Shown here in pieces: positions 1 through 9,123 of a DNA stretch of 64,000 nt; position 1 is the first letter of the stretch; each line of letters opens with the position of its first letter. The stretch is from Sphingopyxis sp. 113P3 (GTDB taxonomy: Bacteria > Pseudomonadota > Alphaproteobacteria > Sphingomonadales > Sphingomonadaceae), in the NCBI RefSeq assembly GCF_001278035.1, contig NZ_CP009452.1:3009501-3073500 (forward strand), written 5' to 3'. The notes under the pieces are model-generated. The model was given only the letters and a program-made list of their open reading frames with translations, was not told the DNA's origin and did no database searches. The translations under genes and the position numbers were made by a program.

Positions 1-414
1 AATGTGATCAACGCTGGCCTCGTACCTGGCGTTGCCGGCGGTGCCGGCCTGCAGGGCACGACGACCTTCCCCGCCGACGGCGGTATCGCGTCGACGGGCG
101 CCTTTAGCATCTGCTCTGTCTTGGAAGCCGCAGCTGCGGGAGCTTTCGCTGCAGGCGGTCTCGATCCGGCAGCCTTTGGCGGCGTCGACTATTTCTCGGC
201 CGGCGTTCCCGTCAACATCAAGGGCAACAAGTTGCCGCAGGCGCCGAACTACAAGTTCAGCGCTGGCATCCAGTATACCGCGCATCTGGGCGACATGACC
301 CTCGTCCCGCGCTTCGACCTTGCCTACACCGGCGACAGCTATGGCAGCATCTTCAACGGCAATGTCAACCGGATCAAAGGCTATGCCCAGGTCAATGCCC
401 AGCTGCAGCTGAAC

Positions 415-1631
415 CAGGGCTATCGCATTTGACCGAGGATGGTTTTGGCGAAGGCGTTGGACCATCCGGAGCGTTTCCGTTTTCTCCTGATGGAGATATC
501 GGGTCTGGCGGTTCGCAGGACATTGAGGGCGAGCTTGCGCAAGGTTGCGAGATTTTCGGGGGCATGGTCCTTTCGGCTGCGGGCGCGATCTTCATCGAAT
601 GTCATGTCGAGCACCCAGTGGAGACCATTTTCGATCGACCAGTGGGATCTGGCGGCGGCAAGATATTCTTCCGGGCTCAGCGTCCGGGATGAGAGATGAT
701 AATGGCGGGTCGTTGTGGTCTTTCCATTGCGGGTGACCGTGGCCTCGATCATGCCGAGACAGGCAAGAGCGGGCATGTCCACCGGTTCGGTGCAGGCGCG
801 CTTGGGACCGTGCAGCCAGCCAAGGTCATGGCTGACAAAAGCCCGCCGCTCTTCGAGACGTCCATGATCGGCATCGCTTGTCTCAGTCGTGGCGAGACCG
901 GCAAGGATATCCGGTGCAGCGAAGTAGCTGGCCACCGCCTCATGCAGGGCCGGTCTGTTCGCCTTGAGACGTAAGAGATAATCGCCGCCACGATCGAGGA
1001 TCAGCTGCGCAGTCTCGGTCTGGCAGTGCAGGGCATCGGCGGTGACAAGCTGGCCTGTGAGGTCCAGGCATTCGAGGAGCGCTCTTGCGGCAAGGATTTC
1101 GCTGTCGCCTTCCCCCGGACGGAAGCTTTCCTGGCCGATGACGGTGCGTGTCGACGAGGCAAAGGCCGTCACCACCGCCAGCGGCGATCGGCCGGCTGCC
1201 GTGTCGAACGAGCGCCGCAGTGTCTTGCCGTCGATGGCGACAACACCGGCACCCGCTTCGCCAAGAGCGGTCAGAAACTGCTCGAAGCAGCGTGCAAAGG
1301 CTGCCGGATCCAGCAGCCGGAAAATCCGGGAGAAGGTGTCATGGCTGGGAACCCCATTCTCAAGGCGCAGAAACTCCCGGAACAGATCCTCGCGATCCAC
1401 CGCGAAATCCGCAAAATCCGAACAACTCTCCGCCCCGCAAATCGACGCCGTCAGCGCCATCGTCAGCACTTCCAGCAGATCGTGACGGCGCGCGTTGCCC
1501 GTTCGCGGATCGCGAAGATCATCAAACGCCGCGGCAAACCAGGACATGGATATCCTCCTTACTATGAAGGACACCCAAAGAATCCATATCAACTCATCGC
1601 GCTACTATATTTTTCAAATGCGATTCCCCTG
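415..1631 (-). mobile_element. ISAs1-family insertion sequence (1217 bp)
   Basis: The ends carry imperfect inverted repeats: CAGGGCTATCGCATTTGA at 415-432 against CAGGGGAATCGCATTTGA read inward from 1631. They are flanked by a perfect 10-bp direct duplication GCAGCTGAAC at 405-414 and 1632-1641, the 8-10 bp size expected for the ISAs1 family. The element holds a single transposase gene on the minus strand and has interrupted a TonB receptor gene in frame. The perfect duplication and the intact transposase point to a fairly recent insertion. Confidence 0.95.
420..1547 (-). CDS. ISAs1-family (H-repeat type) DDE transposase
   Basis: The 375-residue product is a full-length ISAs1 transposase: an N-terminal DDE_Tnp_1-associated region (SWFAAAFDDLRDPR), the first catalytic Asp in AIDGKTLRRS, the second in TADALHCQ, and the Glu in HWSIENGLHWVLDMTFDED. 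I chose the ATG at 1547 because AGGAGG lies 6 bases ahead of it; the frame stays open a little further upstream, towards the element's end. The stop codon lies within the terminal inverted repeat. It should catalyse transposition of the element and appears intact. Confidence 0.92.
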   Translation of the reverse strand: MSWFAAAFDDLRDPRTGNARRHDLLEVLTMALTASICGAESCSDFADFAVDREDLFREFLRLENGVPSHDTFSRIFRLLDPAAFARCFEQFLTALGEAGAGVVAIDGKTLRRSFDTAAGRSPLAVVTAFASSTRTVIGQESFRPGEGDSEILAARALLECLDLTGQLVTADALHCQTETAQLILDRGGDYLLRLKANRPALHEAVASYFAAPDILAGLATTETSDADHGRLEERRAFVSHDLGWLHGPKRACTEPVDMPALACLGMIEATVTRNGKTTTTRHYHLSSRTLSPEEYLAAARSHWSIENGLHWVLDMTFDEDRARSRKDHAPENLATLRKLALNVLRTARPDISIRRKRKRSGWSNAFAKTILGQMR

Positions 1632-1820
1632 GCAGCTGAACGGGGCCGACGACAAATGGTTCGTCAAAGGGTTCATCCAGAACATCTTCGACGCGAACAG
1701 CGTGACCGGCCTTTACATCACCGACCAGTCGTCGGGCAATTACACCAATATCTTCACGCTCGAACCGCGGCGCTACGGTATCGCGGCGGGGGTCCGCTTC
1801 TGATCTGACGGAGTACACCC

Positions 1821-1870
1821 GCAAAGAAAGACCCCGGCCCCTCGAAGGAGGGACCGGGGTTTTTCTTTGC
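1821..1870. terminator. Bidirectional Rho-independent terminator between convergent receptor genes
   Basis: A near-perfect stem (GCAAAGAAA and CCCCGG arms pairing with CCGGGG and TTTCTTTGC) is followed by T-rich sequence on both strands. It lies between the 3' ends of the split receptor (plus strand) and the intact receptor (minus strand), so it can serve both. Confidence 0.88.
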
Positions 1871-1915
1871 GCTGATGGCGGGCGGAGCGAAAAGGGCCGC
1901 CCCGCCCCTTCATCA

Positions 1916-4558
1916 TCAGAATTTGAAACGGCCCGTCACACCATAGGTGCGCGGCTGGTTGGGGTAGCCCGAAACGCTGCCCGACTGGGCGACGGCCGGG
2001 AAGATCGTCGTCAGATAGCGCGCATTGGTAAGGTTGCGGCCCCAGACGCCGAGTTCGAGCCCATTGTTCAGCGCGAAGGTGAATGACGCGTTGAGCTGGT
2101 TCACCTCACGCTTGAACTGGTCGGAGAAACCGGCCGGGAAGCCCTGCAGGCCGTCGACCAGGCGCGTCGGGCTTTCGTAGAGATAGTCGACATGGAAGAT
2201 GGCCCGGTTTCCGTTGCCGACCCGGGCGGTATAAGTCGCCCCCATCGCCGCCGACAGCTCGGGAATGCCCGATGGCTTGGTACCCGAAATGTCGCCGAAG
2301 GCCGAACCGGTGAAGCTGTCGTACTTGGGGTCGAGCCAGGTCACCGCGAGCGTCAGGTTGAGCCCGTCGACCGGACGCACCGACCCGTCGAACTCGACGC
2401 CCCAGGTCGACTGCTTGCCGGCATTGGCGAGCGCGAAGCCGGTCCCGGTGAAAATGTTCGACTGGAAGCCCTTGATCGACTGCTTGAACACCGCGAGGTT
2501 GACGGCCGCGACCGACCACTGACCCTTGAGCCCGAATTCATAGACTTCGGATTCTTCAGGGCCGGCAAAGCGCGTACCGGCGACGAGATTCGGCGTTCCG
2601 AGGCCGCCAGCAAGGATCGCGGGCAGGTCCGACGCCAGCGGGCGGCTGTCGCGCGACAGGTTCACCGAGCTCGCCTTGAAGCCGGTGGCGTAGGTCGCAT
2701 AGACGTTGACCGTGTCGGTCAGCTCATAGGCCACGCGCGCGCTCCATGCGAAGTCGCTGTCGTTGGTCTTGCCACTCTCGACCGCATTCGGAAGGTTGAG
2801 GAACGGCGGCAGGAACTGGAAAGCCTTGAGCGGATTGAGGGGGTTCGCTGCCGGGTTGTTCTGGTTGGCGTCGGCGAAGGCCTGAACGGCCGTCGAGACG
2901 GCACCGAATGCGGCCGGGTTGGCACCAGCGAAGGCGCCGATTTCAGCCGCGGTTGCAGACCGTCCCAGGCCCAATATGTCGCCGACCTGCTGCGCAAGAC
3001 CGCCCTGGAAGAGCAGCGTGTTGCGGAAGGGCGCGTAGGCAGCGGCGTCTAGGTTGATCCCCGAGAAGACGTCGGTGCTGGTGACGTCGGTTGCAAATCG
3101 TTTCTTGTCCTTCGTGTAGTTGCCCCCGAGCGTGAAGGTCAGGCGATCGGTGACTTCGAAGTCCACCGTACCGAAGATCGACCAGGCGGTGTTCTTCATA
3201 CGGTAATATTGGTCCATGCCGTCGCCGGCGCGGAAGAAGGCCCCCGCATATTTGGCAGGATCGCCTTCGAGCGCGCCGAGCGTCCCTTCAAGAAGGGGTA
3301 CGCTGAGGGCGCCGCCGCTTGCGGCCTGAATGAGCGCGTTGCCATACGGACGGAAGTCGTCGCCGAAATAGATCTGGCTGTGTTGGTCGATCTTCTCGTG
3401 GAAATAATAGCCGCCAAGAAGGAAGTTGACGGGGCCGTCGAAGTCCGACGCCAGGCGCAATTCCTGCGTGAAGGTGTTGATTGCGGTATCGTCCGACTTC
3501 TGGCCGATGAGGTCAGCGCTGGTGAAGTCGGAATCCTGGTTGGTGTCGGCGCGAACCTCGCGGTAGGCGGTGATCGATGTCAGCGCCATATTTCCAAGAT
3601 CATAGTCGATCTGGGCCGATCCGCCGTAGTTCTTGATCAGGTTGGTCGACAGGAAATTGTTGTAGACGTCGTACGAGAAAGGGTTGTTCGCATCGACGCT
3701 GGGACCGCCCGCCAGCGCGTTGGTGATCGCAACCGTCGGGCCAGCGACGACGTTGCCGGCGATACAGCAATTCTCGTCGATCTTGTCGTAATCGCCGATC
3801 AGGCGGATCGAAAGCGCGTCGGTCGGCTCGAACAGAAGCTGGCCGCGAACGCCCCAGCGGTTGCGATCATTGACGTCGGTATCGAGGTGGAGGTCGCGGG
3901 CATAACCGTCGCGGCGGTTGTAATTGCCGCCGATCGAGAAAGCGATCGTATCGGTGATCGGGCCGGTGACATCGCCCTTGACGACGAACGCGTCATAATT
4001 TCCGTAGCTCGCTTCAAGCGAGCCGCCGAATTCGAACTGCGGTTTGCGCGTAATGATGCTGATCACGCCCGCAGAGGCATTCTTGCCGAACAGTGTCGAT
4101 TGCGGACCGCGAAGCACCTCGACGCGCTCGACATTCGGAAGGTCGCCAATCTGGGCGGCGGATCGCGAACGGTAAACACCGTCGATAAAGACGCCGACCG
4201 AGGGCTCTATCCCCGGGTTATTGGCGCCGTTGCCGAAACCACGGATGATGAAATTGGTATTGGCGCTAGACTGAAGCTGACCGACGCGCAGGCTCGGGAC
4301 CGAGCTTTGCAGATCGATAAGGTCGCGGATTTGCGAATTTTCAAGGTCAGCGGCCGATGTCACCGAAACGGCGACAGGCGTGTCCTGAAGCGTCTGCGAG
4401 CGCTTCGAGGCAGTTACGATGATGTCGTTGCCGTAATCGACGGTATCGACAGAATCGGCGCCCACGGCATCGTCGGCAGAAATGCTGTCCTGGGCGAAAG
4501 CGGGGGTGGTTGCGGCGCACAGCATGGTGGCGCCCAACAAGAGGTTGCGCAAAGTCAT
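1916..4558 (-). CDS. TonB-dependent receptor
   Basis: This 880-residue outer-membrane receptor starts with a signal peptide (MTLRNLLLGATMLCAATTPAFA, processed after AFA). A TonB-box-like stretch around DIIVTASKRSQ follows, then the plug (TPVAVSVTSAADLENSQIRD, VLRGPQSTLFGKNASAGVI) and a long 22-strand-type barrel ending GRFKF. I take the ATG at 4558 because GGAGAG precedes it by 5 bases; a TTG one codon upstream is less likely. It is the sphingomonad iron-siderophore/organic-solute receptor type, whose substrate cannot be read from sequence. Two sulfatase genes and a TetR regulator follow, so uptake of a sulfated organic compound is a reasonable inference, not shown. Confidence 0.93.
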   Translation of the reverse strand: MTLRNLLLGATMLCAATTPAFAQDSISADDAVGADSVDTVDYGNDIIVTASKRSQTLQDTPVAVSVTSAADLENSQIRDLIDLQSSVPSLRVGQLQSSANTNFIIRGFGNGANNPGIEPSVGVFIDGVYRSRSAAQIGDLPNVERVEVLRGPQSTLFGKNASAGVISIITRKPQFEFGGSLEASYGNYDAFVVKGDVTGPITDTIAFSIGGNYNRRDGYARDLHLDTDVNDRNRWGVRGQLLFEPTDALSIRLIGDYDKIDENCCIAGNVVAGPTVAITNALAGGPSVDANNPFSYDVYNNFLSTNLIKNYGGSAQIDYDLGNMALTSITAYREVRADTNQDSDFTSADLIGQKSDDTAINTFTQELRLASDFDGPVNFLLGGYYFHEKIDQHSQIYFGDDFRPYGNALIQAASGGALSVPLLEGTLGALEGDPAKYAGAFFRAGDGMDQYYRMKNTAWSIFGTVDFEVTDRLTFTLGGNYTKDKKRFATDVTSTDVFSGINLDAAAYAPFRNTLLFQGGLAQQVGDILGLGRSATAAEIGAFAGANPAAFGAVSTAVQAFADANQNNPAANPLNPLKAFQFLPPFLNLPNAVESGKTNDSDFAWSARVAYELTDTVNVYATYATGFKASSVNLSRDSRPLASDLPAILAGGLGTPNLVAGTRFAGPEESEVYEFGLKGQWSVAAVNLAVFKQSIKGFQSNIFTGTGFALANAGKQSTWGVEFDGSVRPVDGLNLTLAVTWLDPKYDSFTGSAFGDISGTKPSGIPELSAAMGATYTARVGNGNRAIFHVDYLYESPTRLVDGLQGFPAGFSDQFKREVNQLNASFTFALNNGLELGVWGRNLTNARYLTTIFPAVAQSGSVSGYPNQPRTYGVTGRFKF

Positions 4559-4790
4559 CAAATCTCTCCAGCCGGGGAAGTCCGGGCCCTATGGCCTCAG
4601 GAGGGGATGCTTCACCGGTGCGTGAGGGCTCTAATAGGCCGGCCCGCAACGTCAACGCGATGCGCGGAAGCGCAGCGATTTCGCCAAGCCTTTGTGGCTA
4701 AAAGGCAACAGTCTCCTCTACGAAAAAAGGAGCTTGCCCGCGCGCAAGCCTAAGGCCGGAAGCGGTCAGGCCGCGCGCCCAGGCGTTCCC
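4559..4790. other. Intergenic region between receptor and sulfatase
   Basis: This 232-base gap holds the receptor's ribosome binding site and presumably its promoter. A short inverted repeat (CTTGC/GCAAG near 4732-4749) lies just past the sulfatase stop. I see no gene and no copy of the palindrome found at the sulfatase promoters. Confidence 0.5.
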
Positions 4791-6425
4791 CTAGTTCGTC
4801 CAGTAGACATAATCCTGGCCGTCTTTCCACGGCGCATTCATCGGTACGTCGATACGGATCGGCCCTTCGACAAGACCCGGCCAGATCGGCTTTGCCATAT
4901 CCTTGTTCTGCGCCAAGATCATCGCGCGAAGCTGCGCGACGCGCTCAGGCTGCTGCGCTGCAAGGTCGTGGCGCTCGGTAGGGTCAGCTGCCAGATTGTA
5001 GAGGCGGACCGTTTCAGGCCGCTTCGTAACCTGGAGCTTCCAGTCCCCCGCGCGCACCGCACGGTAGTCGCCCGACCGCCAATAGAGAGCGTCGCGCGCC
5101 GCAGGCCCCGCGAGAATATTCTCACCATCCATCACCCGGTCGGTCGGCATCCTTGCCCCGGCTGCCGCTGCAATCGTCGCGAAAATGTCGATATGGCCCG
5201 TGAGGTCGGCGCGCGCTGTGCCCGGCGCGATACGCCCTGGCCAGCGCATGAATAGCGGAGTGCGGATGCCACCCTCGAAAAAAGTCGCCTTCCATCCGCG
5301 ATAGGGCGCGTTGAGGTCGGGGATGCCATTGTACCACGCGCCGCCATTGTCGCTGGTGAAGATGACAAGCGTATTGTCGTCGATCCCGGCGCGCTGGAGT
5401 TCAGCCATCACGTCACCGATGCGGCGGTCGAGCTGCGCGATCATTGCGCCATAGACGCGTGTCTTCTCGTCCTTGATCTGCGGCAGCTTCGCATAATCCG
5501 CCTTCGTCGCCTGGAGCGGCGTGTGGGGCGCGTTGAAGGCGAGATAAAGGAAGAAAGGCCGGTTCCTGTTCGCGCGGATCGCCTTGATCGCCTCATCCGC
5601 GAAATAATCGGTCATGTGCCCCTTGGGGTGAAAGCGCTTGCTGCCGTTGAAGGTCACCGCGTGGCGCAGATTGGCCCAGATGAAGCGATCGATAGGATCC
5701 CACGGAAGCTTGGCGTTGACCGCGTCGGGGTCGTCGTCGGGCAGATATTTGGCGCCGCCGGCGAGCACCGCGAGGCTTTCGTCGAAACCCTGTGCCTGGG
5801 GCTGGAGGCGCGGCGCTTCTCCCAGATGCCATTTGCCGATGTGGATGGTGTGATAGCCCGCCGCCTTCACGGTCTCCGCGATCGTCACCTCGCCCGGCGG
5901 CACACCCATATCGGAATAGGCGGGAATGTCAGGGGTAATGAGTTCCTTGTGGAAGACCGGCCTGAGCGGCCCGATGCCGCTGCCGTGGGTCAGATTCTCG
6001 GCGAACTCGACCGGAACCGCCGTATATTCAAAGCCGAAGCGCGTCGGATAACGCCCCGTCATCATCGCTGCGCGCGACGGCGAACAGGTTGCATTAGCGG
6101 CATAAGCGGTGGTGAATTCCACCCCCTCGCGCGCAATGGCATCGATATTCGGGGTCTGGACCGCCCCGCCCGCGACACCCCCGCCGTGGAGGCTGATGTC
6201 ATTCCAGCCGAGATCGTCCGCGACGATCAGAATGATGTTCGGAGGCTGGGTACCGTCAGCCGGCGTTCCCGGACCCTCCTGCCAGGCAATGGGCCGGTTC
6301 GGCTTTACCGGATCGCGCCAGTCGGCGATGAGGCCTGGCAGGCGGTATTTGTTCGCCTCAAACGCCTGATAGGCCCCTGCACCGAGCAGGACGGCAAGGC
6401 AGAGCACGATCCATCTCTTCTTCAT
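4791..6425 (-). CDS. Exported type I sulfatase (arylsulfatase family)
   Basis: The 544-residue protein belongs to the alkaline-phosphatase-like sulfatase family and hydrolyses a sulfate ester. An N-terminal hydrophobic segment (WIVLCLAVLLGAGAY) is a signal or anchor, placing it in the periplasm. The metal-binding start (IILIVADDLGW, Asp70/Asp71) and the formylglycine motif C114-S-P-S-R118 are intact, followed by TGRYPTRFG, GKWHLG, and the later FTSDNGGAW metal site. The ATG at 6425 has GAGGGA upstream. Activity requires oxidation of Cys114 by a formylglycine-generating enzyme; a candidate lies at 21497-22519. The gene diverges from a TetR-type regulator across an operator-like palindrome. The substrate is unknown. 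Confidence 0.93.
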   Translation of the reverse strand: MKKRWIVLCLAVLLGAGAYQAFEANKYRLPGLIADWRDPVKPNRPIAWQEGPGTPADGTQPPNIILIVADDLGWNDISLHGGGVAGGAVQTPNIDAIAREGVEFTTAYAANATCSPSRAAMMTGRYPTRFGFEYTAVPVEFAENLTHGSGIGPLRPVFHKELITPDIPAYSDMGVPPGEVTIAETVKAAGYHTIHIGKWHLGEAPRLQPQAQGFDESLAVLAGGAKYLPDDDPDAVNAKLPWDPIDRFIWANLRHAVTFNGSKRFHPKGHMTDYFADEAIKAIRANRNRPFFLYLAFNAPHTPLQATKADYAKLPQIKDEKTRVYGAMIAQLDRRIGDVMAELQRAGIDDNTLVIFTSDNGGAWYNGIPDLNAPYRGWKATFFEGGIRTPLFMRWPGRIAPGTARADLTGHIDIFATIAAAAGARMPTDRVMDGENILAGPAARDALYWRSGDYRAVRAGDWKLQVTKRPETVRLYNLAADPTERHDLAAQQPERVAQLRAMILAQNKDMAKPIWPGLVEGPIRIDVPMNAPWKDGQDYVYWTN

Positions 6426-6457
6426 CGGTCCCTCGCCCCACGCGATCCCTGTGCCCG

Positions 6458-6488
6458 AAACTTATGGCACTATGTGTGTCATTATATT
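6458..6488. promoter_or_regulatory. Operator-like palindrome between sulfatase and TetR-type gene
   Basis: The 19-base core ATGGCACTATGTGTGTCAT (6464-6482) shares TGGCAC and TGTCA at the same spacing with the site at 9025-9043 in the next sulfatase promoter. It sits between divergent start codons (6425 and 6558), where autoregulation by the TetR-type product would act. Its outer arms match imperfectly. Confidence 0.6.
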
Positions 6489-6557
6489 AGAATGGGTGCA
6501 AGCGGCATCGGCATCGGGGTTGACGCGCTCCTCCAACTCGGGTCTGCGATTAAGGTG

Positions 6558-7172
6558 ATGACGATCAGGGCGAAATCTGCGGCGGCGGCACCAAGACCAC
6601 TCGACGGGCGGCGCGCGCGCAGCGCGACGAGCCGCCGCCGCATCGTCGCGGCAATGCTGACGCTGATCGAGGCGGGCGACCCAATGCCAAGTGCGGCGCG
6701 CGTTGCCGAAGAAGCGGGCGTTGGTCTTCGCACCGTCTTTCGCCACTTCGACGACATGGACTCGCTCTATAGCGAAATTTCGGCAACGATTGCCGAGCGG
6801 GTGATGCCGATCGTCACGGCGCCCTATGACGAAGCCGACTGGCGGGAGAACCTGCGCGACCTTACCCAGCGGCGCATCCGGGTGTTCGAGACCATGCTGC
6901 CGTTCCGTCTCGCAGCGAATATCAAGCGCTATCAATCGCCTTTTCTCATGGCGGAATATTCGCGCGTGGTGCGCCTCGAGCGCGATCTGGTGTTACGCTT
7001 GCTCCCCGACAGCGTTCAGACCGACCGCATCCGGGTCGAAGCGCTGATCGCGGCCCTGTCCTTCCAGACCTGGCGGGCGCTCCGCCGCGATCAGGCGCTG
7101 ACGCGCGAGGATGCAGGATCGGTACTGACCCATATGGTCGCGGCGCTGATCGCCGCGATGCCTCGGTTTTAG
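6558..7172 (+). CDS. TetR/AcrR-family transcriptional regulator
   Basis: This 204-residue protein has an N-terminal helix-turn-helix (roughly residues 25-70: RRIVAAMLTLIEAG...AARVAEEAGVGLRTVFRHFDDMDSLY) and an all-helical ligand-binding C-terminal half. The chosen ATG has AAGG a few bases upstream; in-frame starts from 6492 are possible but would place coding sequence over the spacer next to the palindrome. It lies between two sulfatase genes, diverges from one and converges (4-base overlap) with the other. Similar palindromes sit in both sulfatase promoters, so it probably represses this cluster until a sulfated substrate or its product binds. Confidence 0.88.
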   Translation: MTIRAKSAAAAPRPLDGRRARSATSRRRIVAAMLTLIEAGDPMPSAARVAEEAGVGLRTVFRHFDDMDSLYSEISATIAERVMPIVTAPYDEADWRENLRDLTQRRIRVFETMLPFRLAANIKRYQSPFLMAEYSRVVRLERDLVLRLLPDSVQTDRIRVEALIAALSFQTWRALRRDQALTREDAGSVLTHMVAALIAAMPRF

Positions 7173-9001
7173 CGCGCCGCGGCCTTGCGCCGCCGTCTCC
7201 AGATCCAGACGAGCGCGATTGCTGCTGTCACGATGCAAGCCATGACTGCTCCCGCCCGGATCGCACGCTTTTGGCCTTGCTGTTCCCAGGCATAGCGATT
7301 GATCTGTGCGTCGGCGGTGTAGCCGGCGGGCATGTCGAGCACGCCATTATTCTTCGCGAACGCCCGGTAGTCGGCCTGCATCGCCGCGAAGCGGTCCGGC
7401 ATCGCGGCCGCAAGGTCGCGCGTCTCGCCAGGGTCGGTCCGGATATTGTAGAGCCGCCACTTGCCATCGCCGGTCGGCGGCAGATTGCGCACCAGCTTGT
7501 AATCGCCGCGAAATAGCGCCGCATTGCCCGACAGCTCATAGCCGAGCGGGGCATCGCCGTGGACGCTGCCATCCAGGCCTTCCAGCATCGGAACGAGGCT
7601 GCGTCCCGCAATGGGTTCGACCGCGCGCCCGTTCCACGTCCCATCGTGGAGCGGAACGCCAGCAAGCTCGGTAATGGTGGGCACAATGTCGGTGACATGC
7701 GCAAAGCCGTTGCTGATGACGCTCGCGCGCACCCTTCTGTTGCCCGGCCACGCGATGATCAGCGGCACGCGCAGACCGCCCTCGGCGGCACTGAACTTGT
7801 AGCCCGACAGCGGCGAGGCTGCTGCGCTCGCCCAGCCTGGGCCGATCGCGCTCAGACTATTGCGGCGGCCGATATTGGCGAAGGACGTATCATAGGCGAG
7901 GTTCAGGAAAATGCGGTTCCGCAACCGGTTATAGGGATCGGTCGGTTCGGGGCCATTGTCCGAAAGAAAGACAAAGATCGTATTTTCATAATGGCCCGCC
8001 GCCTTCAGATGGGCGACCAGCCGGCCAATCTCGCGGTCCATCGCACTCGCCATGCCGGCATAGGCCTGCATCACCCGCGCCGCTGCCTTGCGCTCATCCT
8101 TGCTGAGCTTCGTCCAGTCGGGGGTCGTTGCCATCGTCACCCTCGGTGCATTCGCCGGCACGATGCCGAGCTCAGCTGCGCGCCTCGCGCGGGCTTCGCG
8201 AAGCGCGGTCCAGCCGTCGTGATACATGGCTGCGTAGCGCCCAATGTCGCTGTCGGGCGCCTGCACAGGAATATGGTTGGCGAGGAAATTGACCGACGCC
8301 AGAAAGGGTTTGCCGCTCGCAGCGCCGCTGTCGATATAGTCGATCATCTTGTCGACGACGAAGCGCGAGGAATAATAATCCCTGGGCAGGGTCGCAGGCT
8401 TGCCATCCTCGGTCCAGCGCGCCGCGTCATACATGCCCTCGATCGGCCGCTGCTCGAAATTGTCGGCACCCGCATCGGCGAGGCTGAAAGCCCGGTCGTA
8501 TCCGCGCGCGCCGGGCAGACGCGTCGCATCGCTGCCGAGATGCCATTTGCCGGTGAGATAGGTACGATATCCCGCGGCGCGCAGAATTTCGGCGATCGTC
8601 ACCACGCGGTGGTTCATCACTGTGTCATAGCCGGGCTTTCCCACATGCTCGGGCGGGATCGTCTCGGGCATGTTGCCGAGCCCGCTCCGGTGGTTCATTA
8701 CCCCTGTCTGCAGCATCGCGCGCGTCGGCGAGCAGGAGCCCGAGACGTGGAAATTCGAAAATCGCACGCCTGCGCGGGCGAGCGCGTCGATGTTGGGCGT
8801 CGCATAGCCTGCCCCGAACGAGCCGACGTCCGAAAAGCCCCAGTCGTCCGCGACGAGGAGGACGATGTTGGGATGACGCGCAGGCGTCGGAGTGGGGGCC
8901 GCGGCAAGCGGCGAGACAAGAAGCGAAATGCCCAATGCCAGTGCTGCCGCCCGCCGCGCGCCCCGCCGCCGGTTCACCCCCCATGCGAACGTCGACGGCA
9001 T
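7169..9001 (-). CDS. Exported type I sulfatase with C-terminal membrane segment
   Basis: The 610-residue sulfatase has a signal peptide (MPSTFAWGVN, arginine-rich, then LALGISLLVSPLAAA). Its metal site is IVLLVADDWGF, the formylglycine motif is C90-S-P-T-R94, and GKWHLG and FVFLSDNGPE follow. I start at the ATG at 9001 because GGGGGAGAT precedes it; a longer frame reaches 9043 but would overlap the operator. Unusual is the tail: a hydrophobic segment (VMACIVTAAIALVWIW) followed by an Arg/Lys-rich end, which should anchor the enzyme in the inner membrane facing the periplasm. The substrate is unknown. Confidence 0.92.
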   Translation of the reverse strand: MPSTFAWGVNRRRGARRAAALALGISLLVSPLAAAPTPTPARHPNIVLLVADDWGFSDVGSFGAGYATPNIDALARAGVRFSNFHVSGSCSPTRAMLQTGVMNHRSGLGNMPETIPPEHVGKPGYDTVMNHRVVTIAEILRAAGYRTYLTGKWHLGSDATRLPGARGYDRAFSLADAGADNFEQRPIEGMYDAARWTEDGKPATLPRDYYSSRFVVDKMIDYIDSGAASGKPFLASVNFLANHIPVQAPDSDIGRYAAMYHDGWTALREARARRAAELGIVPANAPRVTMATTPDWTKLSKDERKAAARVMQAYAGMASAMDREIGRLVAHLKAAGHYENTIFVFLSDNGPEPTDPYNRLRNRIFLNLAYDTSFANIGRRNSLSAIGPGWASAAASPLSGYKFSAAEGGLRVPLIIAWPGNRRVRASVISNGFAHVTDIVPTITELAGVPLHDGTWNGRAVEPIAGRSLVPMLEGLDGSVHGDAPLGYELSGNAALFRGDYKLVRNLPPTGDGKWRLYNIRTDPGETRDLAAAMPDRFAAMQADYRAFAKNNGVLDMPAGYTADAQINRYAWEQQGQKRAIRAGAVMACIVTAAIALVWIWRRRRKAAAR

Positions 9002-9018
9002 GACCCGATCTCCCCCAC

Positions 9019-9049
9019 AATATATTGGCACAGGATATGTCAATATATT
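9019..9049. promoter_or_regulatory. Operator-like palindrome upstream of second sulfatase and hydratase
   Basis: Perfect 9-base arms AATATATTG / CAATATATT flank a 13-base spacer. The central 19 bases (9025-9043, TTGGCACAGGATATGTCAA) match the site at 6464-6482 at 12 of 19 positions. It lies between the minus-strand sulfatase start (9001) and the plus-strand hydratase start (9124), so one regulator could control both. Confidence 0.65.
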
Positions 9050-9123
9050 CTTAAGTCAATCGCGCCTTGGCAGGAAGGCCGCTTCCGTGCTTTGCGCCTG
9101 AGGATGGAAACGAAGGAGGCGAC

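Larger units (their letters stand above)
1..1803 (+). pseudogene. TonB-dependent receptor, C-terminal part, split by an ISAs1 element
   Basis: The reading frame enters from the left edge, runs to codon end 414 and resumes in the same frame at 1642 if the insertion element at 415-1631 and one copy of its target duplication are removed. The joined product ends in beta-strand-like sequence finishing GVRF, the aromatic C-terminus typical of outer-membrane receptors, and contains FIQNIFDANS, a common motif of the last strands of TonB receptors. In the intact state it would be an outer-membrane active transporter. As it stands, the insertion replaces the last 54 residues with a few residues from the element and a stop at 430-432, so the barrel cannot close and the gene is presumably dead. 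The N-terminal signal, TonB box and plug lie outside the window. Confidence 0.9.

Noticed and set aside
1495..1803. Frame across the right IS end considered as a separate small gene
   Set aside because: From 1642 it is the restored 3' end of the split TonB receptor, proved by the perfect duplication and frame continuity.
5523..6557. Long plus-strand frame leading into the TetR-type gene
   Set aside because: It lies opposite the sulfatase gene; the regulator's helix-turn-helix only begins after 6558, and the palindrome lies within the stretch.
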